Notes: a model not told the origin generated them from the letters alone. A stretch of 64,000 nt of DNA from Bacteroidales bacterium (GCA_009783885.1 WRCN01000005.1:1-64000), one strand, 5' to 3'; counted from the stretch's first letter, positions 7,621 to 16,172 are shown. Made by a program: numbers and translations.

Positions 7621-7782
7621 ATGGCAAAGAAAGCAGTTGCAACCTTGAGAACAGCCGGCGCCGGCAAGAATTTTGCTAAAGTGGTGCGCGTGGTGAAATC
7701 ACCGAAAACCGGTGCTTATACCTTCAAAGAAGAAATCATCCCGAATGATGATGTTAAGGCTTATTTTGCAAAACATAAATAG
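7621..7782 (+). CDS. DUF4295 small basic protein
   Basis: A 53-residue, Lys/Ala-rich protein (MAKKAVATLRTAGAGKNFAK...) found next to rpmG across Bacteroidota. Its constant position between a ribosomal protein gene and ftsY, its basic charge and its size suggest an association with the ribosome, but no function is established to my knowledge. It starts 9 bp after rpmG. A hairpin with a T-run follows at 7808. Confidence 0.85.
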   Translation: MAKKAVATLRTAGAGKNFAKVVRVVKSPKTGAYTFKEEIIPNDDVKAYFAKHK

Positions 7783-7807
7783 TCTATCTTCGTAAATTTA
7801 AACCCAC

Positions 7808-7831
7808 AAAAGCCTCATTTTTGGGGCTTTT
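7808..7831 (+). terminator. Intrinsic terminator-like hairpin before ftsY
   Basis: AAAAGCCTC pairs with GGGGCTTT (one T-G pair) and is followed by a run of seven T. It lies only 13 bp before the ftsY ATG, so it may attenuate rather than end transcription of the ribosomal genes into ftsY. Confidence 0.6.
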
Positions 7832-7844
7832 TTTATAGATAACT

Positions 7845-8828
7845 ATGGCACTTTTCAAATTCTTCTCCAAAGAGAAAAAAGACAACCGAAGCGCGGAGCG
7901 CGAGCTCAGCGAAGATAAACTCCAACAAGGGTTAGACAAAACTAAAGCGTCGGTATTTTCCAAACTGACCAAAGCCATCGTCGGAAAGTCGCATGTGGAC
8001 GATGATGTATTGGACAATTTAGAAGAAATTTTGATTACATCGGATGTTGGCGTAGCAACCACGTTGAAAATTATCGAACGCATTCAACGTCGCGTGGCTA
8101 AAGACAAATATGTTGGTGTGAACGAACTTAACAAAATTCTGCGTGAGGAGATCGCAAACTTATTGAGCGAATCGGAACACGGAACACAAGCTGATTTTTC
8201 GTTACCAAATCATTCGAAACCACACGTCATTATGGTGGTTGGCGTGAATGGCGTTGGAAAAACAACCACTATTGGTAAGTTGGCACATCAGTTCAAACAA
8301 GCCGGATATAACGTAATTTTGGGTGCTGCCGACACATTTCGTGCTGCTGCGATTGACCAACTGAAAGTTTGGGCGCAACGTACCGACGTACCGATTGTGG
8401 CGCAAGAGATGGGAAGCGATCCTGCTTCTGTGGCGTTCGATACGCTGAAATCCGCTGTAGCCAAGCAATCCGATGTGGTTATTATTGATACGGCAGGACG
8501 TTTGCACAATAAAGTCAACCTGATGAATGAATTGTCGAAAATCAAAAGTGTAATGCAAAAAGTGGTGCCCGACGCGCCACACGAGATTTTGTTAGTGCTC
8601 GACGCTTCAACCGGACAAAACGCCATAGAACAAGCCAAGCAATTTTCCGAAGCAACGAATATCAATGCGTTGGCGTTAACTAAACTCGATGGAACTGCTA
8701 AAGGTGGCGTGGCTATCGGCATTTCCGATACCTTGAAAATTCCGATTAAATACATCGGTTTAGGCGAAAAAATGACCGATTTGCAGATTTTCGATAAAAC
8801 AGAATTTGTAAATACATTATTTGAATAA
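7845..8828 (+). CDS. ftsY: Signal recognition particle receptor
   Basis: A 327-residue SRP GTPase. A short charged N-terminal stretch is followed by the NG domain with GVNGVGKTTTIGKLA (G1), DTFRAAAIDQLKVW, DTAGRLHN (G3) and TKLDGTAKGG (G4). FtsY docks ribosome-SRP complexes at the inner membrane and delivers nascent membrane proteins to SecYEG. The acidic A domain of the Escherichia coli protein is absent, as is normal in this phylum. rimO starts 3 bp after its stop. Confidence 0.97.
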   Translation: MALFKFFSKEKKDNRSAERELSEDKLQQGLDKTKASVFSKLTKAIVGKSHVDDDVLDNLEEILITSDVGVATTLKIIERIQRRVAKDKYVGVNELNKILREEIANLLSESEHGTQADFSLPNHSKPHVIMVVGVNGVGKTTTIGKLAHQFKQAGYNVILGAADTFRAAAIDQLKVWAQRTDVPIVAQEMGSDPASVAFDTLKSAVAKQSDVVIIDTAGRLHNKVNLMNELSKIKSVMQKVVPDAPHEILLVLDASTGQNAIEQAKQFSEATNINALALTKLDGTAKGGVAIGISDTLKIPIKYIGLGEKMTDLQIFDKTEFVNTLFE

Positions 8829-8831
8829 GTT

Positions 8832-10121
8832 ATGGCAACTATCAGACTACTATCGCTTGGATGCTCGAAAAACACAGTAGATTCGGAAGTTATCACCGGT
8901 AATCTTCAAGCTGTAGGACACGAAATTTTGGACGAAGATTCGATAAAAAATCCACAAATCATCATCATCAATACCTGCGGTTTTATTGGTGACGCGAAAG
9001 AAGAAAGCATTCGATACATTCTTCAGGCAGAACATCAAAAAAAGAAACACCGCATTGAAAAATTGGTTGTGATGGGGTGTTTGGTGCAACGTCACCGAGA
9101 GGAGATGATGACTGAGTTTCCTGCTGTTGACGCATGGTTTGGTGTTCATGAGATGGATGAATTGTTGAATTCTTTGTCTGAAGATTTTGAAAAAACAAAT
9201 GTTCATCAGCGTTTACTTTCGACGCCCGAACATTATGCCTATCTCAAAATTGCTGAGGGTTGCGACCGTTCTTGTTCATTTTGTGCGATCCCACTGATTC
9301 GCGGAAAGCATGTTTCACGTTCGATGGAAGATTTAGTTGAAGAAGCAAAAATCCTCGCGAATAAAGGCGTTCGAGAAATTATATTGATTTCGCAAGATGT
9401 TACGTATTATGGTATGGATTTGTATGGTTCGAAAAAAATCGCCGAACTTATACAAAAAATCGCCGAAGTAGACGGTATTGAATGGGTGCGTTTGAATTAT
9501 TTGTATCCACATCAATTTCCGATGGATTTGTTGGATGTAATGGCTGAAAATTCCAAAGTTTGCGAATATATTGATATTCCGTTTCAGCACATTTCCACAA
9601 GAATTTTGCAATCCATGAAACGGGCTTCAACCAAAGAAGAAACTTACAGTTTAATAAAAACCATTCGCGAAAAATTACCGAATGCAGCCTTGCGAACAAC
9701 GCTAATCGTAGGCTATCCGGGCGAAACCGAAGACGAATTTGAAGAATTAAAAACCTTTGTGAACGACGTAAAATTCGATCGTTTAGGCGTTTTTAAATAT
9801 TCTGCAGAAGAAGGAACACCAGCATTTGACTTGGAAGATGATGTTTCAGACGAAGTAAAACAAGAGCGAATGGATGAAATCATGGAACTTCAACAAGAGA
9901 TTTCACTTGAAAAAAATCAAGAAAAAATCGGCAAAAAATTCCATGTTTTAACCGATCGTTTCGAAGGCGAATACGTTGTAGGGCGCACCATGCAAGACTC
10001 TCCCGAAGTGGATAACGAAGTGCTGATTTTAGATGACGACGAGGTTGTTGAACTCGGACAATTTTATACCGTAGAAATCACGGAAGCGGACGCTTTTGAT
10101 GTGATTGCGAGAGTTTGTTAG
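8832..10121 (+). CDS. rimO: Ribosomal protein S12 methylthiotransferase
   Basis: A 429-residue radical-SAM methylthiotransferase that modifies the conserved Asp of ribosomal protein S12. The N-terminal MTTase domain supplies cluster cysteines (LGCSKN, NTCGF, MGCL). The radical SAM core has CDRSCSFC, and a TRAM domain closes the C-terminus (from about residue 365). It is tightly coupled to ftsY (3-bp gap). The domain set and length match RimO; MiaB is less likely given the LGCSKNTVDSE opening. Confidence 0.96.
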   Translation: MATIRLLSLGCSKNTVDSEVITGNLQAVGHEILDEDSIKNPQIIIINTCGFIGDAKEESIRYILQAEHQKKKHRIEKLVVMGCLVQRHREEMMTEFPAVDAWFGVHEMDELLNSLSEDFEKTNVHQRLLSTPEHYAYLKIAEGCDRSCSFCAIPLIRGKHVSRSMEDLVEEAKILANKGVREIILISQDVTYYGMDLYGSKKIAELIQKIAEVDGIEWVRLNYLYPHQFPMDLLDVMAENSKVCEYIDIPFQHISTRILQSMKRASTKEETYSLIKTIREKLPNAALRTTLIVGYPGETEDEFEELKTFVNDVKFDRLGVFKYSAEEGTPAFDLEDDVSDEVKQERMDEIMELQQEISLEKNQEKIGKKFHVLTDRFEGEYVVGRTMQDSPEVDNEVLILDDDEVVELGQFYTVEITEADAFDVIARVC

Positions 10122-10129
10122 CAAAGAGA

Positions 10130-10162
10130 TGTCTCGACTTCGCTCCGCTCAACGTGACGACA
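10130..10162. repeat. TCGACTTCGCT-type dispersed repeat
   Basis: GTCTCGACTTCGCTCCGCTCA followed by ACGTGACGAC. It is one member of the repeat family found in many gaps of this window, placed just after the rimO stop. Confidence 0.6.
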
Positions 10163-10202
10163 CTTAAAAAGGGAAGGAAAAAGAGGAAGGGGATTTGTTA
10201 AA

Positions 10203-10691
10203 CTACAATTCTTTCACCATCAAATAATCCTCGTGATTGGCATGGTCGACTCGTTCTCCAACGATGTCATATCCTAATCGTTCGTAAAAACGCACTGCGG
10301 GATTATTTTTTTGCACAGAAAGCAAAGTTTGCTCATACCCTCGCTCACGCAACAATTCGAAAAGATTTTTCATCATTTTGCTCCCAATTCCATGTCCTCG
10401 CCAATTCGGCAAAACGGAAATAGCAAGTTCAGGTGTTTTGTCATCAATGTTTCCGTATGCCGGAATGATCCGTGTCCACGCAGCACCAACTATTTTTCCC
10501 TCTAATTCTGCTACCACACAACAATCATCTTTTCCACCGAAATCCTTGATATAAATAAAGATTTCCGGTTCAAAAATGATTTCACGTGGTAGCAATTCTT
10601 CTCCTGGCGGTAGAAAAATCGAGTTGTATAGAAAGTCCTCTAAAATTGGATATTCGTCGTTTGAAATCGGACGGATTTTTAAATTTGTCAT
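10203..10691 (-). CDS. GNAT-family N-acetyltransferase
   Basis: A 162-residue acyl-CoA N-acetyltransferase. Strand 4 and the pyrophosphate loop read ELAISVLPNWRGHGIGSKMM (motif A, with RxxGIG), and the C-terminal part NNPAVRFYERLGYDIVGER is motif B. The substrate cannot be told from sequence. It converges on rimO and has its own -7 box (TACCTTTG, 10705-10712), 14 nt upstream of the start. Confidence 0.9.
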   Translation of the reverse strand: MTNLKIRPISNDEYPILEDFLYNSIFLPPGEELLPREIIFEPEIFIYIKDFGGKDDCCVVAELEGKIVGAAWTRIIPAYGNIDDKTPELAISVLPNWRGHGIGSKMMKNLFELLRERGYEQTLLSVQKNNPAVRFYERLGYDIVGERVDHANHEDYLMVKEL

Positions 10692-10704
10692 TTTTTATTT
10701 TTTG

Positions 10705-10712
10705 CAAAGGTA
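10705..10712 (-). promoter_or_regulatory. -7 box for the acetyltransferase
   Basis: TACCTTTG on the minus strand followed by CA, 14 nt before the ATG. Confidence 0.5.
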
Positions 10713-10732
10713 CGAAAAAAGTTGAAAATGGC

Positions 10733-10768
10733 AAGGGGATTCCTCACTTCGTTCGGAATGACGACCAT
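10733..10768. repeat. Dispersed repeat (GGGATTCCTCACTTCGTTCGG type)
   Basis: GGGGATTCCTCACTTCGTTC then GGAATGACGACC, with inverted GGATTCC/GGAATG ends. Nearly the same unit occurs at 14788-14821, and relatives at 17888, 19905 and 45627. Confidence 0.6.
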
Positions 10769-10808
10769 AATTCTCCATTTTCAATTTTTCATTTTCAATT
10801 ATTTTTTG

Positions 10809-10816
10809 TATCTTTG
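10809..10816 (+). promoter_or_regulatory. -7 box for hicBA
   Basis: TATCTTTG followed by CA, 17 nt before the antitoxin gene. Confidence 0.55.
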
Positions 10817-10833
10817 CAAAAAGAAACTGTTTT

Positions 10834-11223
10834 ATGAGCATAAAAAAACAAGATTTTGCAGGAAAATTAGTATCTGCAAAGAGCACTATAACCATTAATA
10901 TTCCTGTCTATAAATTCAAAGAAGACGGACTTTGTTTCGTTTATACGCCTGCTTTGGAAATTGTGTCTTACGACAAAACAGAGCGCAAATCTGAGACTTC
11001 TTTTCATACTATGCTTGAAGAATTTTTCAACTACACCACGAATAAAAAAACGCTTCACAAAGCCCTTGAAGATTTGGGTTGGTCTGTTCATCCACGTAGC
11101 AAAACAAAGCGTGCCGTTGCTCCCGATATTTTGACAATGGCAGAAAACAATCCCGATTTCAAAGATATTCTCAACACAAAAGAGTATCAAAAAATTGATT
11201 GTCCGATACCAATTCCTGCATAA
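10834..11223 (+). CDS. hicB: HicB-like antitoxin
   Basis: A 129-residue protein, upstream of and overlapping a HicA gene. Its N-terminal part (ITINIPVYKFKEDGLCFVYTPALEI) fits the partly degraded RNase H-like fold of HicB antitoxins, and its C-terminus carries a basic segment. It should bind and neutralise the HicA mRNA interferase and repress the operon. The antitoxin-first order is the reverse of classical hicAB. The stop TAA overlaps the hicA ATG (TAATG), so translation is likely coupled. Confidence 0.75.
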   Translation: MSIKKQDFAGKLVSAKSTITINIPVYKFKEDGLCFVYTPALEIVSYDKTERKSETSFHTMLEEFFNYTTNKKTLHKALEDLGWSVHPRSKTKRAVAPDILTMAENNPDFKDILNTKEYQKIDCPIPIPA

Positions 11224-11456
11224 TGTCCAAGGGCGGCAGAAACATTCCACTTAAATCATTCCGAAGTTATTTGGAATGGAAAGGTCTGAAAAAAATCAGA
11301 GCCAAAGGCGGACACGAAGTTTGGTCGAAAAATGATTTGTCAAGACCGATTGTTATCCAATCTCACATTGATCCCGTGCCATTATTTGTTGTGAAAACCA
11401 ATCTGAAAACTTTGGGAGTAACGATTAAGGATTATGAAACGTTTTTGTTATCTTAA
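11223..11456 (+). CDS. hicA: HicA mRNA-interferase toxin
   Basis: A 77-residue protein of the YcfA/HicA double-stranded RNA-binding-like fold. Near the N-terminus it has LKSFRSYLEWKGLKKIRAKGGHEVW, with the catalytic-type His in GGHEVW, then VVKTNLKTLGVTIKDYETFL at the end. HicA cleaves mRNA in a ribosome-independent way when the antitoxin is lost. I use the ATG at 11223 overlapping the hicB stop. The frame extends a little upstream, but those codons lie inside hicB. Confidence 0.85.
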   Translation: MSKGGRNIPLKSFRSYLEWKGLKKIRAKGGHEVWSKNDLSRPIVIQSHIDPVPLFVVKTNLKTLGVTIKDYETFLLS

Positions 11457-11546
11457 ACAAGTTGAACTACCTAATATTAATGTAAGTGTTGGATAAAAAA
11501 AAGTTATATTAGTACGGAAATTAAAATGTTGAAAATTTAATGATTA

Positions 11547-13985
11547 TCAAGACTCTTCATTTTGTGCTATCTCAATAAACTCATTAAGGTTTTTCCACTT
11601 GTCAATTTTCACTGATTTTGTAAAATTAGAGTAATTAAAATTTTCATCATAATTTTGCAGCAATTTTTTCTTAATAGAAAACATGAGATTAGTAGAATCT
11701 TTAGCTTTTTTATCAAAATACAAATTAATATACTCTCCTATTATCTCCAAAATAACTTTATTAATTTTACCAAAATTAGATTCTCCTTTATCATCAACGT
11801 CTTTACTGTAAGAATTACTATTATGAATATATTTTCTGAAATTATCAAGATAAGTAATATGGTTAGAAATTAGACGAGTAGAAAATAAAGTTTTATTAAT
11901 TGTATAATTATTTTTAATAAAATGGTCTACACATTGTTTATGCTTCTCATCGCAAAATTTTTCTCCGTTTTCTAATGATGTACGATAAATTTTACAAAAA
12001 TAATCACTTGCATTGCTAATGATTTCTTTTATGGATTCAAAAACTTCTCTTATCCTTTTTTTTATATTTTCAATACTTATATCTGCATTGCCATATTCAC
12101 TAGAGCTCTTTTTAATATATTGAAAAAGAGACTGATTTGTAATAAAGTCTTCTCTTTTATTCGCATGATTTTTTATAAAACTCATTAAATTGTGATACTC
12201 ATAGTTGATAAAAAGATAATAAGCGTAAAACATTCCAGCAGGCAATAAAGATATTTGACAATCTGACAATTTTGAATAGTTTCTTTTTTCTATATTTTCG
12301 TCAATATATGATTCAAAAGCTCCGATAATATTTTCATTTATTTTACCATTTGTTTTATCAAAGTATGTATTTAAATTTATGTTCCCAGGAGATATTAATG
12401 CAAATTTTTCATAATTGCGACTTTTTAAATTAAATAATGAAGTTGCAATATTTTTAATCTCTTTAGTGTCATACCATGCCTGAAGTGAGTTACATAGTTT
12501 TTCCAAAGAAAATTTTTGCCACAAATAATCATAAGGTATCAAATCTTCATTAATTTTAGGATATTCTTTAATATTCTTCTTTTTAGACGGGATAGACAAA
12601 TTGTATGCTAAAGTCAAACCTATTCTGGTACGGTGACATTGTCCTTCTTTTGGGTTTATGTCGTCTTCTACTATTCTATAAAATAATGTTTGCGGTTGAG
12701 AATAGAACAAATTAAAAAACGCATTGTATATTATTCCTCTTGCAATCTCTTTGTTAACATCTGAAACAGCTTTATATTCATCAAATGTCATATTTAGAAA
12801 AGACTTATTCTGTTCATTACGAAAAAGTTCCAATATTTTCAACATAAATATTCGAGAATCATAATTAATCATTGGGGCAACACGTTCTTGTATAAATTTT
12901 TTATCATATAACAAGATTTCAGACCCTTCAATTATAGCCTTTGTACCATCGTCATAATCAGTTTGATTTAATTCTTTAGACTTATGCAAAAAATAATTTA
13001 ATCTTGAATACAATAATTCGTAAGGAGTTTTATTACATTGTGAATCAAATTGCTTGTAAGTGCTTATCAATGCCCATCTGTCCAAAGCTTGAACAGATAA
13101 ATAATTAGTTAATAATGATGTATTAACATCTCGCAATGATACGATAAAGTGTACTTGTTGTTCAATAGGTTGCTGTAAATTCACATTTCTTCCAAACGAT
13201 TCCAAATCAGAATAAGCATTCAATATAAGACTTAGTAAGTGCTCCCCTATGAATTCTTGAGAAAGTTCATCTAAATTGTCTATAACAAAGATAAATGGCT
13301 TCTGATTATATTCATTTTCATTTATTAAAATGCAATTTACAAAATAAATGTAAAGTAAATCCGCCCAATAATTCTCAAGTGATTCATTATTATATGATTT
13401 TAATGTATTGAAAAAATCAGGATATGTCAAATATGGGAATATACTTGTATTGTCTTTATAGTATTCATATCTAATGAAATCTCGAAAGAGACTTTCTTTA
13501 TTTGCGTCATTTCTGAAATATAGGTAATCGGATACATTTTTCTTGTCAGAGGGATACATTTTATAAAAATGATTTTTTCTCAGTTCATTATCTTGCAATT
13601 GAGATGTTATTTCATTTTCCAAAATAACACCTAAATTATTTTCTATTCTTGTGCTTTCTGCCACTAAATCAATAAAATGCCAAACGTATTTCTTGGACGT
13701 TTCCTCATCTTTGTTAGCTATGTAGTTAAGAAATGTTGTTTTTCCTCTACCAGCTCCGCCATGAAATACCAAGAAGGTTTTTTCTTCTAAACTTTTTAAA
13801 AGCATTGATTTTTCTGACAAATACAAATCTACACTACCTTCATCAAACATTTCTGAATAAAAATTGCTTATTTGTTCCTTACGTGTTGTCCTGGTGTCAT
13901 AGCCAACAGGACTACCGTAAAGCTTATTATCAGCAAAATTAAATAAATATACTTTTCGTATATCAATAGATTCTTTTTTCATCAT
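11547..13985 (-). CDS. Large P-loop NTPase (812 aa) of a two-gene system
   Basis: Walker A reads FHGGAGRGKTTFL near residue 77 and Walker B FIFVIDNLDEL near residue 230, so the N-terminal third is a STAND/AAA-like NTPase. The remaining ~500 residues are helical, charged and Asn/Lys/Ile-rich, with no motif I recognise. No membrane segment is evident. The start ATG overlaps the stop of the upstream partner (TTATGATG), so the two are translationally coupled. An unknown NTPase beside a small membrane protein, close to a toxin-antitoxin pair, resembles anti-phage systems, but that is inference. Base composition is lower in G+C than the flanking housekeeping genes. A one-enzyme regulatory role cannot be excluded. 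Confidence 0.7.
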   Translation of the reverse strand: MMKKESIDIRKVYLFNFADNKLYGSPVGYDTRTTRKEQISNFYSEMFDEGSVDLYLSEKSMLLKSLEEKTFLVFHGGAGRGKTTFLNYIANKDEETSKKYVWHFIDLVAESTRIENNLGVILENEITSQLQDNELRKNHFYKMYPSDKKNVSDYLYFRNDANKESLFRDFIRYEYYKDNTSIFPYLTYPDFFNTLKSYNNESLENYWADLLYIYFVNCILINENEYNQKPFIFVIDNLDELSQEFIGEHLLSLILNAYSDLESFGRNVNLQQPIEQQVHFIVSLRDVNTSLLTNYLSVQALDRWALISTYKQFDSQCNKTPYELLYSRLNYFLHKSKELNQTDYDDGTKAIIEGSEILLYDKKFIQERVAPMINYDSRIFMLKILELFRNEQNKSFLNMTFDEYKAVSDVNKEIARGIIYNAFFNLFYSQPQTLFYRIVEDDINPKEGQCHRTRIGLTLAYNLSIPSKKKNIKEYPKINEDLIPYDYLWQKFSLEKLCNSLQAWYDTKEIKNIATSLFNLKSRNYEKFALISPGNINLNTYFDKTNGKINENIIGAFESYIDENIEKRNYSKLSDCQISLLPAGMFYAYYLFINYEYHNLMSFIKNHANKREDFITNQSLFQYIKKSSSEYGNADISIENIKKRIREVFESIKEIISNASDYFCKIYRTSLENGEKFCDEKHKQCVDHFIKNNYTINKTLFSTRLISNHITYLDNFRKYIHNSNSYSKDVDDKGESNFGKINKVILEIIGEYINLYFDKKAKDSTNLMFSIKKKLLQNYDENFNYSNFTKSVKIDKWKNLNEFIEIAQNEES

Positions 13986-14617
13986 AATTCGATTCCTTTC
14001 ACAATTAAATTGTTAAATGCGTTTTCTATAGAAGTGTTATGATTATTTAGTTGATTTAAAATATCCAGTAATGAATTGACAATATTTATTGGTGTAAAAC
14101 GTGAGAGTTGGTCAACATACTCAAATAAATTATTCAAATCGCCATCTGCATTATTTTCAAAATTATCATTTATGAACTGTTTGCATTCAATTATTAATGA
14201 CCTCAATTCTTCTTTTTGTTTTAAGAAATCTCCTCGAGAATTTCCTCTTGTGCTATTTATTGCCCAATCTGTTAAAAGAATTGGCTTTAAGGATTCAATA
14301 ATTTTTTTAAGGTCATATTTTTTCTTGTTTAAATTATCTTTGACTTCCAATTCACGTTTTTTTGTGTAAGTATTTATAACTGTTTTGTTAAGAGTTTCAT
14401 GTTTTTCCTTATTTAATTTAGAATGTCTTATCATTAAATAAGCAGTTGTCCCAATTGTTCCAATCATTATTAGACATCCCAAAATATTAAAATAGTTAGA
14501 TAAGTTTGAAGATGTATTATTCTCAATCTTATAAAGAATATCAGTTTGAGTAGTAATATGATTTTTAATACTATCAATTAAAAGCGAATCATAGCAAAAT
14601 TGCAATAATGTATCCAT
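13982..14617 (-). CDS. Membrane-anchored coiled-coil protein, partner of the NTPase
   Basis: A 211-residue protein. One clear transmembrane helix lies near residues 45-63 (NILGCLIMIGTIGTTAYLMI), followed by a Lys/Glu-rich coiled-coil-like segment (about 65-105) and a helical C-terminal domain. I chose ATG 14617. The frame is open to 14698, but that stretch overlaps another small frame and has odd composition. The gene ends inside the start of the NTPase gene. It may be a membrane sensor or effector controlled by the NTPase. No family recognised. Confidence 0.65.
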   Translation of the reverse strand: MDTLLQFCYDSLLIDSIKNHITTQTDILYKIENNTSSNLSNYFNILGCLIMIGTIGTTAYLMIRHSKLNKEKHETLNKTVINTYTKKRELEVKDNLNKKKYDLKKIIESLKPILLTDWAINSTRGNSRGDFLKQKEELRSLIIECKQFINDNFENNADGDLNNLFEYVDQLSRFTPINIVNSLLDILNQLNNHNTSIENAFNNLIVKGIEL

Positions 14618-14619
14618 AT

Positions 14620-14727
14620 TTAATATTTGTTTAATTTTTTTTCGAAATTTTCGGCAATTTTCCACCGACCTGCTAAATTTGCAATGTCCGTTGCACAACT
14701 AACTCTATTTTTAACAACCATGCTCAT
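14620..14727 (-). CDS. Possible 35-aa leader ORF of the two-gene system
   Basis: ATG at 14727 opens MSMVVKNRVSCATDIANLAG and stops (TAA) 2 nt before the ATG of the membrane protein. It lies directly downstream of a consensus -7 box at 14762-14769. Its position as first frame of the operon and the near-overlap with the next start suggest it is translated. I recognise no family, and it may instead be a remnant or only a coupling peptide. Confidence 0.35.
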   Translation of the reverse strand: MSMVVKNRVSCATDIANLAGRWKIAENFEKKLNKY

Positions 14728-14761
14728 TTATTATCGTATATACGTTATATGTACAAAAATG

Positions 14762-14769
14762 CAAAGATA
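14762..14769 (-). promoter_or_regulatory. -7 box for the NTPase operon
   Basis: TATCTTTG on the minus strand followed by CA; the next start codon downstream is at 14727. Confidence 0.55.
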
Positions 14770-14787
14770 CAAAAAAAATCTCAAATA

Positions 14788-14821
14788 GCAAGGGGATTCC
14801 TCACTTCGTTCGGAATGACGG
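14788..14821. repeat. Dispersed repeat (GGGATTCCTCACTTCGTTCGG type)
   Basis: GCAAGGGGATTCCTCACTTC then GTTCGGAATGACGG, nearly the same as 10733-10768. The two copies flank the hicBA/NTPase patch in the same orientation. Confidence 0.6.
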
Positions 14822-14876
14822 TATAAAAGCCACTTTATAAACTTTACGAACTTTACAAACTTTATAAACCAAAAAA

Positions 14877-14910
14877 ATGAAACACGTTTCATTTTTTTTT
14901 CGTATCTTTG
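14877..14910 (+). promoter_or_regulatory. Promoter with a palindrome over its -33 region
   Basis: ATGAAAC AC GTTTCAT (14877-14892) is a perfect 7-bp inverted repeat. It covers the place where the -33 element should be, given the -7 box TATCTTTG at 14903-14910. A repressor binding there would block the promoter of the following small gene and outer-membrane protein gene. Flanking A- and T-runs extend the symmetry. Confidence 0.45.
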
Positions 14911-14923
14911 CAAAAATTTGATT

Positions 14924-15091
14924 ATGCAACCAAAATCAACATACCGCTTTGTTTCATTGAAAGAACCATCTTTGCGAGAACTTTCGATGATTATGAAAAA
15001 AGTGGCTGTTGAGGCAAGAGAGAAATCTCAAATAGCAAGAGAACGTTTTTTTCGTGAGATTGCAGAACAAATAAAAAAAGAATGTAAATAA
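14924..15091 (+). CDS. Small charged protein (55 aa), unknown
   Basis: ATG 14924 follows a consensus -7 box by 13 nt and encodes MQPKSTYRFVSLKEPSLREL and onward to KKECK. A Lys/Arg/Glu-rich C-terminal half is probably one long helix. Only 4 bp separate it from the outer-membrane protein gene, so they form an operon. I recognise no family. Confidence 0.55.
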   Translation: MQPKSTYRFVSLKEPSLRELSMIMKKVAVEAREKSQIARERFFREIAEQIKKECK

Positions 15092-15095
15092 AAAT

Positions 15096-15677
15096 ATGAA
15101 AAAATTACTTCTCCTCTCAACTTTAATTTCGGCTTCACTTTTGTTAAATGCACAAACACAAAGCGGTAGTGTGAGCGACATGTTGAACCATCAAATGAAT
15201 CAAGATTATAACGCCCCAGGATCCGGTTTTCAAAGCGGAAATTTACGTTTCGGAGGAACCTTTGGCTTGATGTTTGGCGATGTTACGATAATTGATATTT
15301 CGCCAACCATTGGCTATCAATTCACGCCCATGTTTCAGTTAGGTTTAGGTGTTGTTTATAATTATTATTCCGAGAGATTACTCGATGGCAGGAATTTTTC
15401 CATGAGTGCCATCGGCGGAAATTCGTATGTTCAATTCAGTCCGATTAAGTTCTTCTTTTTACGTGCTGAATACGGCATATTGAATCAAAAAGTTGATTTT
15501 TGGGGAAACAGAAGAAACGAATGGGTGCAATATCCACTGATAGGTGGAGGTGTGTTTATGCCGATTGGACAAAGCGGCGGATTATCCGCATCATTGCTGT
15601 GGAATTTGAACGATACAGACTGGTCTGTTTATGGCCAAAATCCGATTTTTCGCATTGGAGTTGTGTTCGGATTGTAA
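15096..15677 (+). CDS. Outer-membrane beta-barrel protein
   Basis: A 193-residue protein with a signal peptide (MKKLLLLSTLISASLLLNAQ, cleavage near NAQ-TQ). Alternating hydrophobic strands rich in Gly and aromatic residues follow (NLRFGGTFGLMFGD, IDISPTIGYQFTPMFQLGLG), ending in IFRIGVVFGL with an aromatic-hydrophobic C-terminus. This fits a small eight-stranded OmpA/OmpW-like barrel. The ligand is unknown. Confidence 0.75.
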   Translation: MKKLLLLSTLISASLLLNAQTQSGSVSDMLNHQMNQDYNAPGSGFQSGNLRFGGTFGLMFGDVTIIDISPTIGYQFTPMFQLGLGVVYNYYSERLLDGRNFSMSAIGGNSYVQFSPIKFFFLRAEYGILNQKVDFWGNRRNEWVQYPLIGGGVFMPIGQSGGLSASLLWNLNDTDWSVYGQNPIFRIGVVFGL

Positions 15678-15805
15678 AAAAGATATTACCAATTATTAAC
15701 AAACAGGCCGAAGTTTCCAAATAAATGCGTATTTTTGTGGCGTAAATTAACAACGTAAGGGCGAGTGTGAAACTCACCCCAACAAATAATAAAAACAAAA
15801 AACAC

Positions 15806-16153
15806 ATGGAAGACATGGAACATGGCAGAGGAGAAATTTTTTCCAAAGCTATAAGAGCAGGTAAACGCACGTATTTTTTGGACGTGAAAGAGATGAAGTC
15901 GGGTGATCGCTACTTGGCAATTACGGAAAGTAAACGCAAGTTTCTTGAGGATCAAGGCAAATTTATTTACGAAAAACACAAAATTTTCTTATATCAAGAA
16001 GATTTTGAAAAATTCATGACCGGACTGAACCAAACCATTCATTTTATCAACACCGGCGAACGTCCGCCCGAAGAGCCCGAAGAACAACCCTATTCGCAAG
16101 AAAACGAAAACAAATACACGGCGAAGTTGGACGACATTGATTTCGGAGTGTAA
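15806..16153 (+). CDS. DUF3276 (PUR-alpha-like nucleic-acid-binding) protein
   Basis: A 115-residue protein with the conserved GEIFSKAIRAGKRTYFLDVK and GDRYLAITESKRKF, the DUF3276 family of Bacteroidota and spirochaetes. A solved spirochaete member has the PUR-alpha fold and binds single-stranded nucleic acid, as I recall. The last 30 residues are acidic and disordered (PEEPEEQPYSQENEN). I start at ATG 15806 (MEDMEHGRGE). The in-frame ATG at 15767 would add a low-complexity stretch. Confidence 0.88.
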   Translation: MEDMEHGRGEIFSKAIRAGKRTYFLDVKEMKSGDRYLAITESKRKFLEDQGKFIYEKHKIFLYQEDFEKFMTGLNQTIHFINTGERPPEEPEEQPYSQENENKYTAKLDDIDFGV

Positions 16154-16172
16154 AATGCAATTAAGCAAGTAG

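Noticed and set aside
8288..8896. 202-residue frame antisense to ftsY
   Set aside because: Shadow of a strongly conserved gene, with no promoter of its own.
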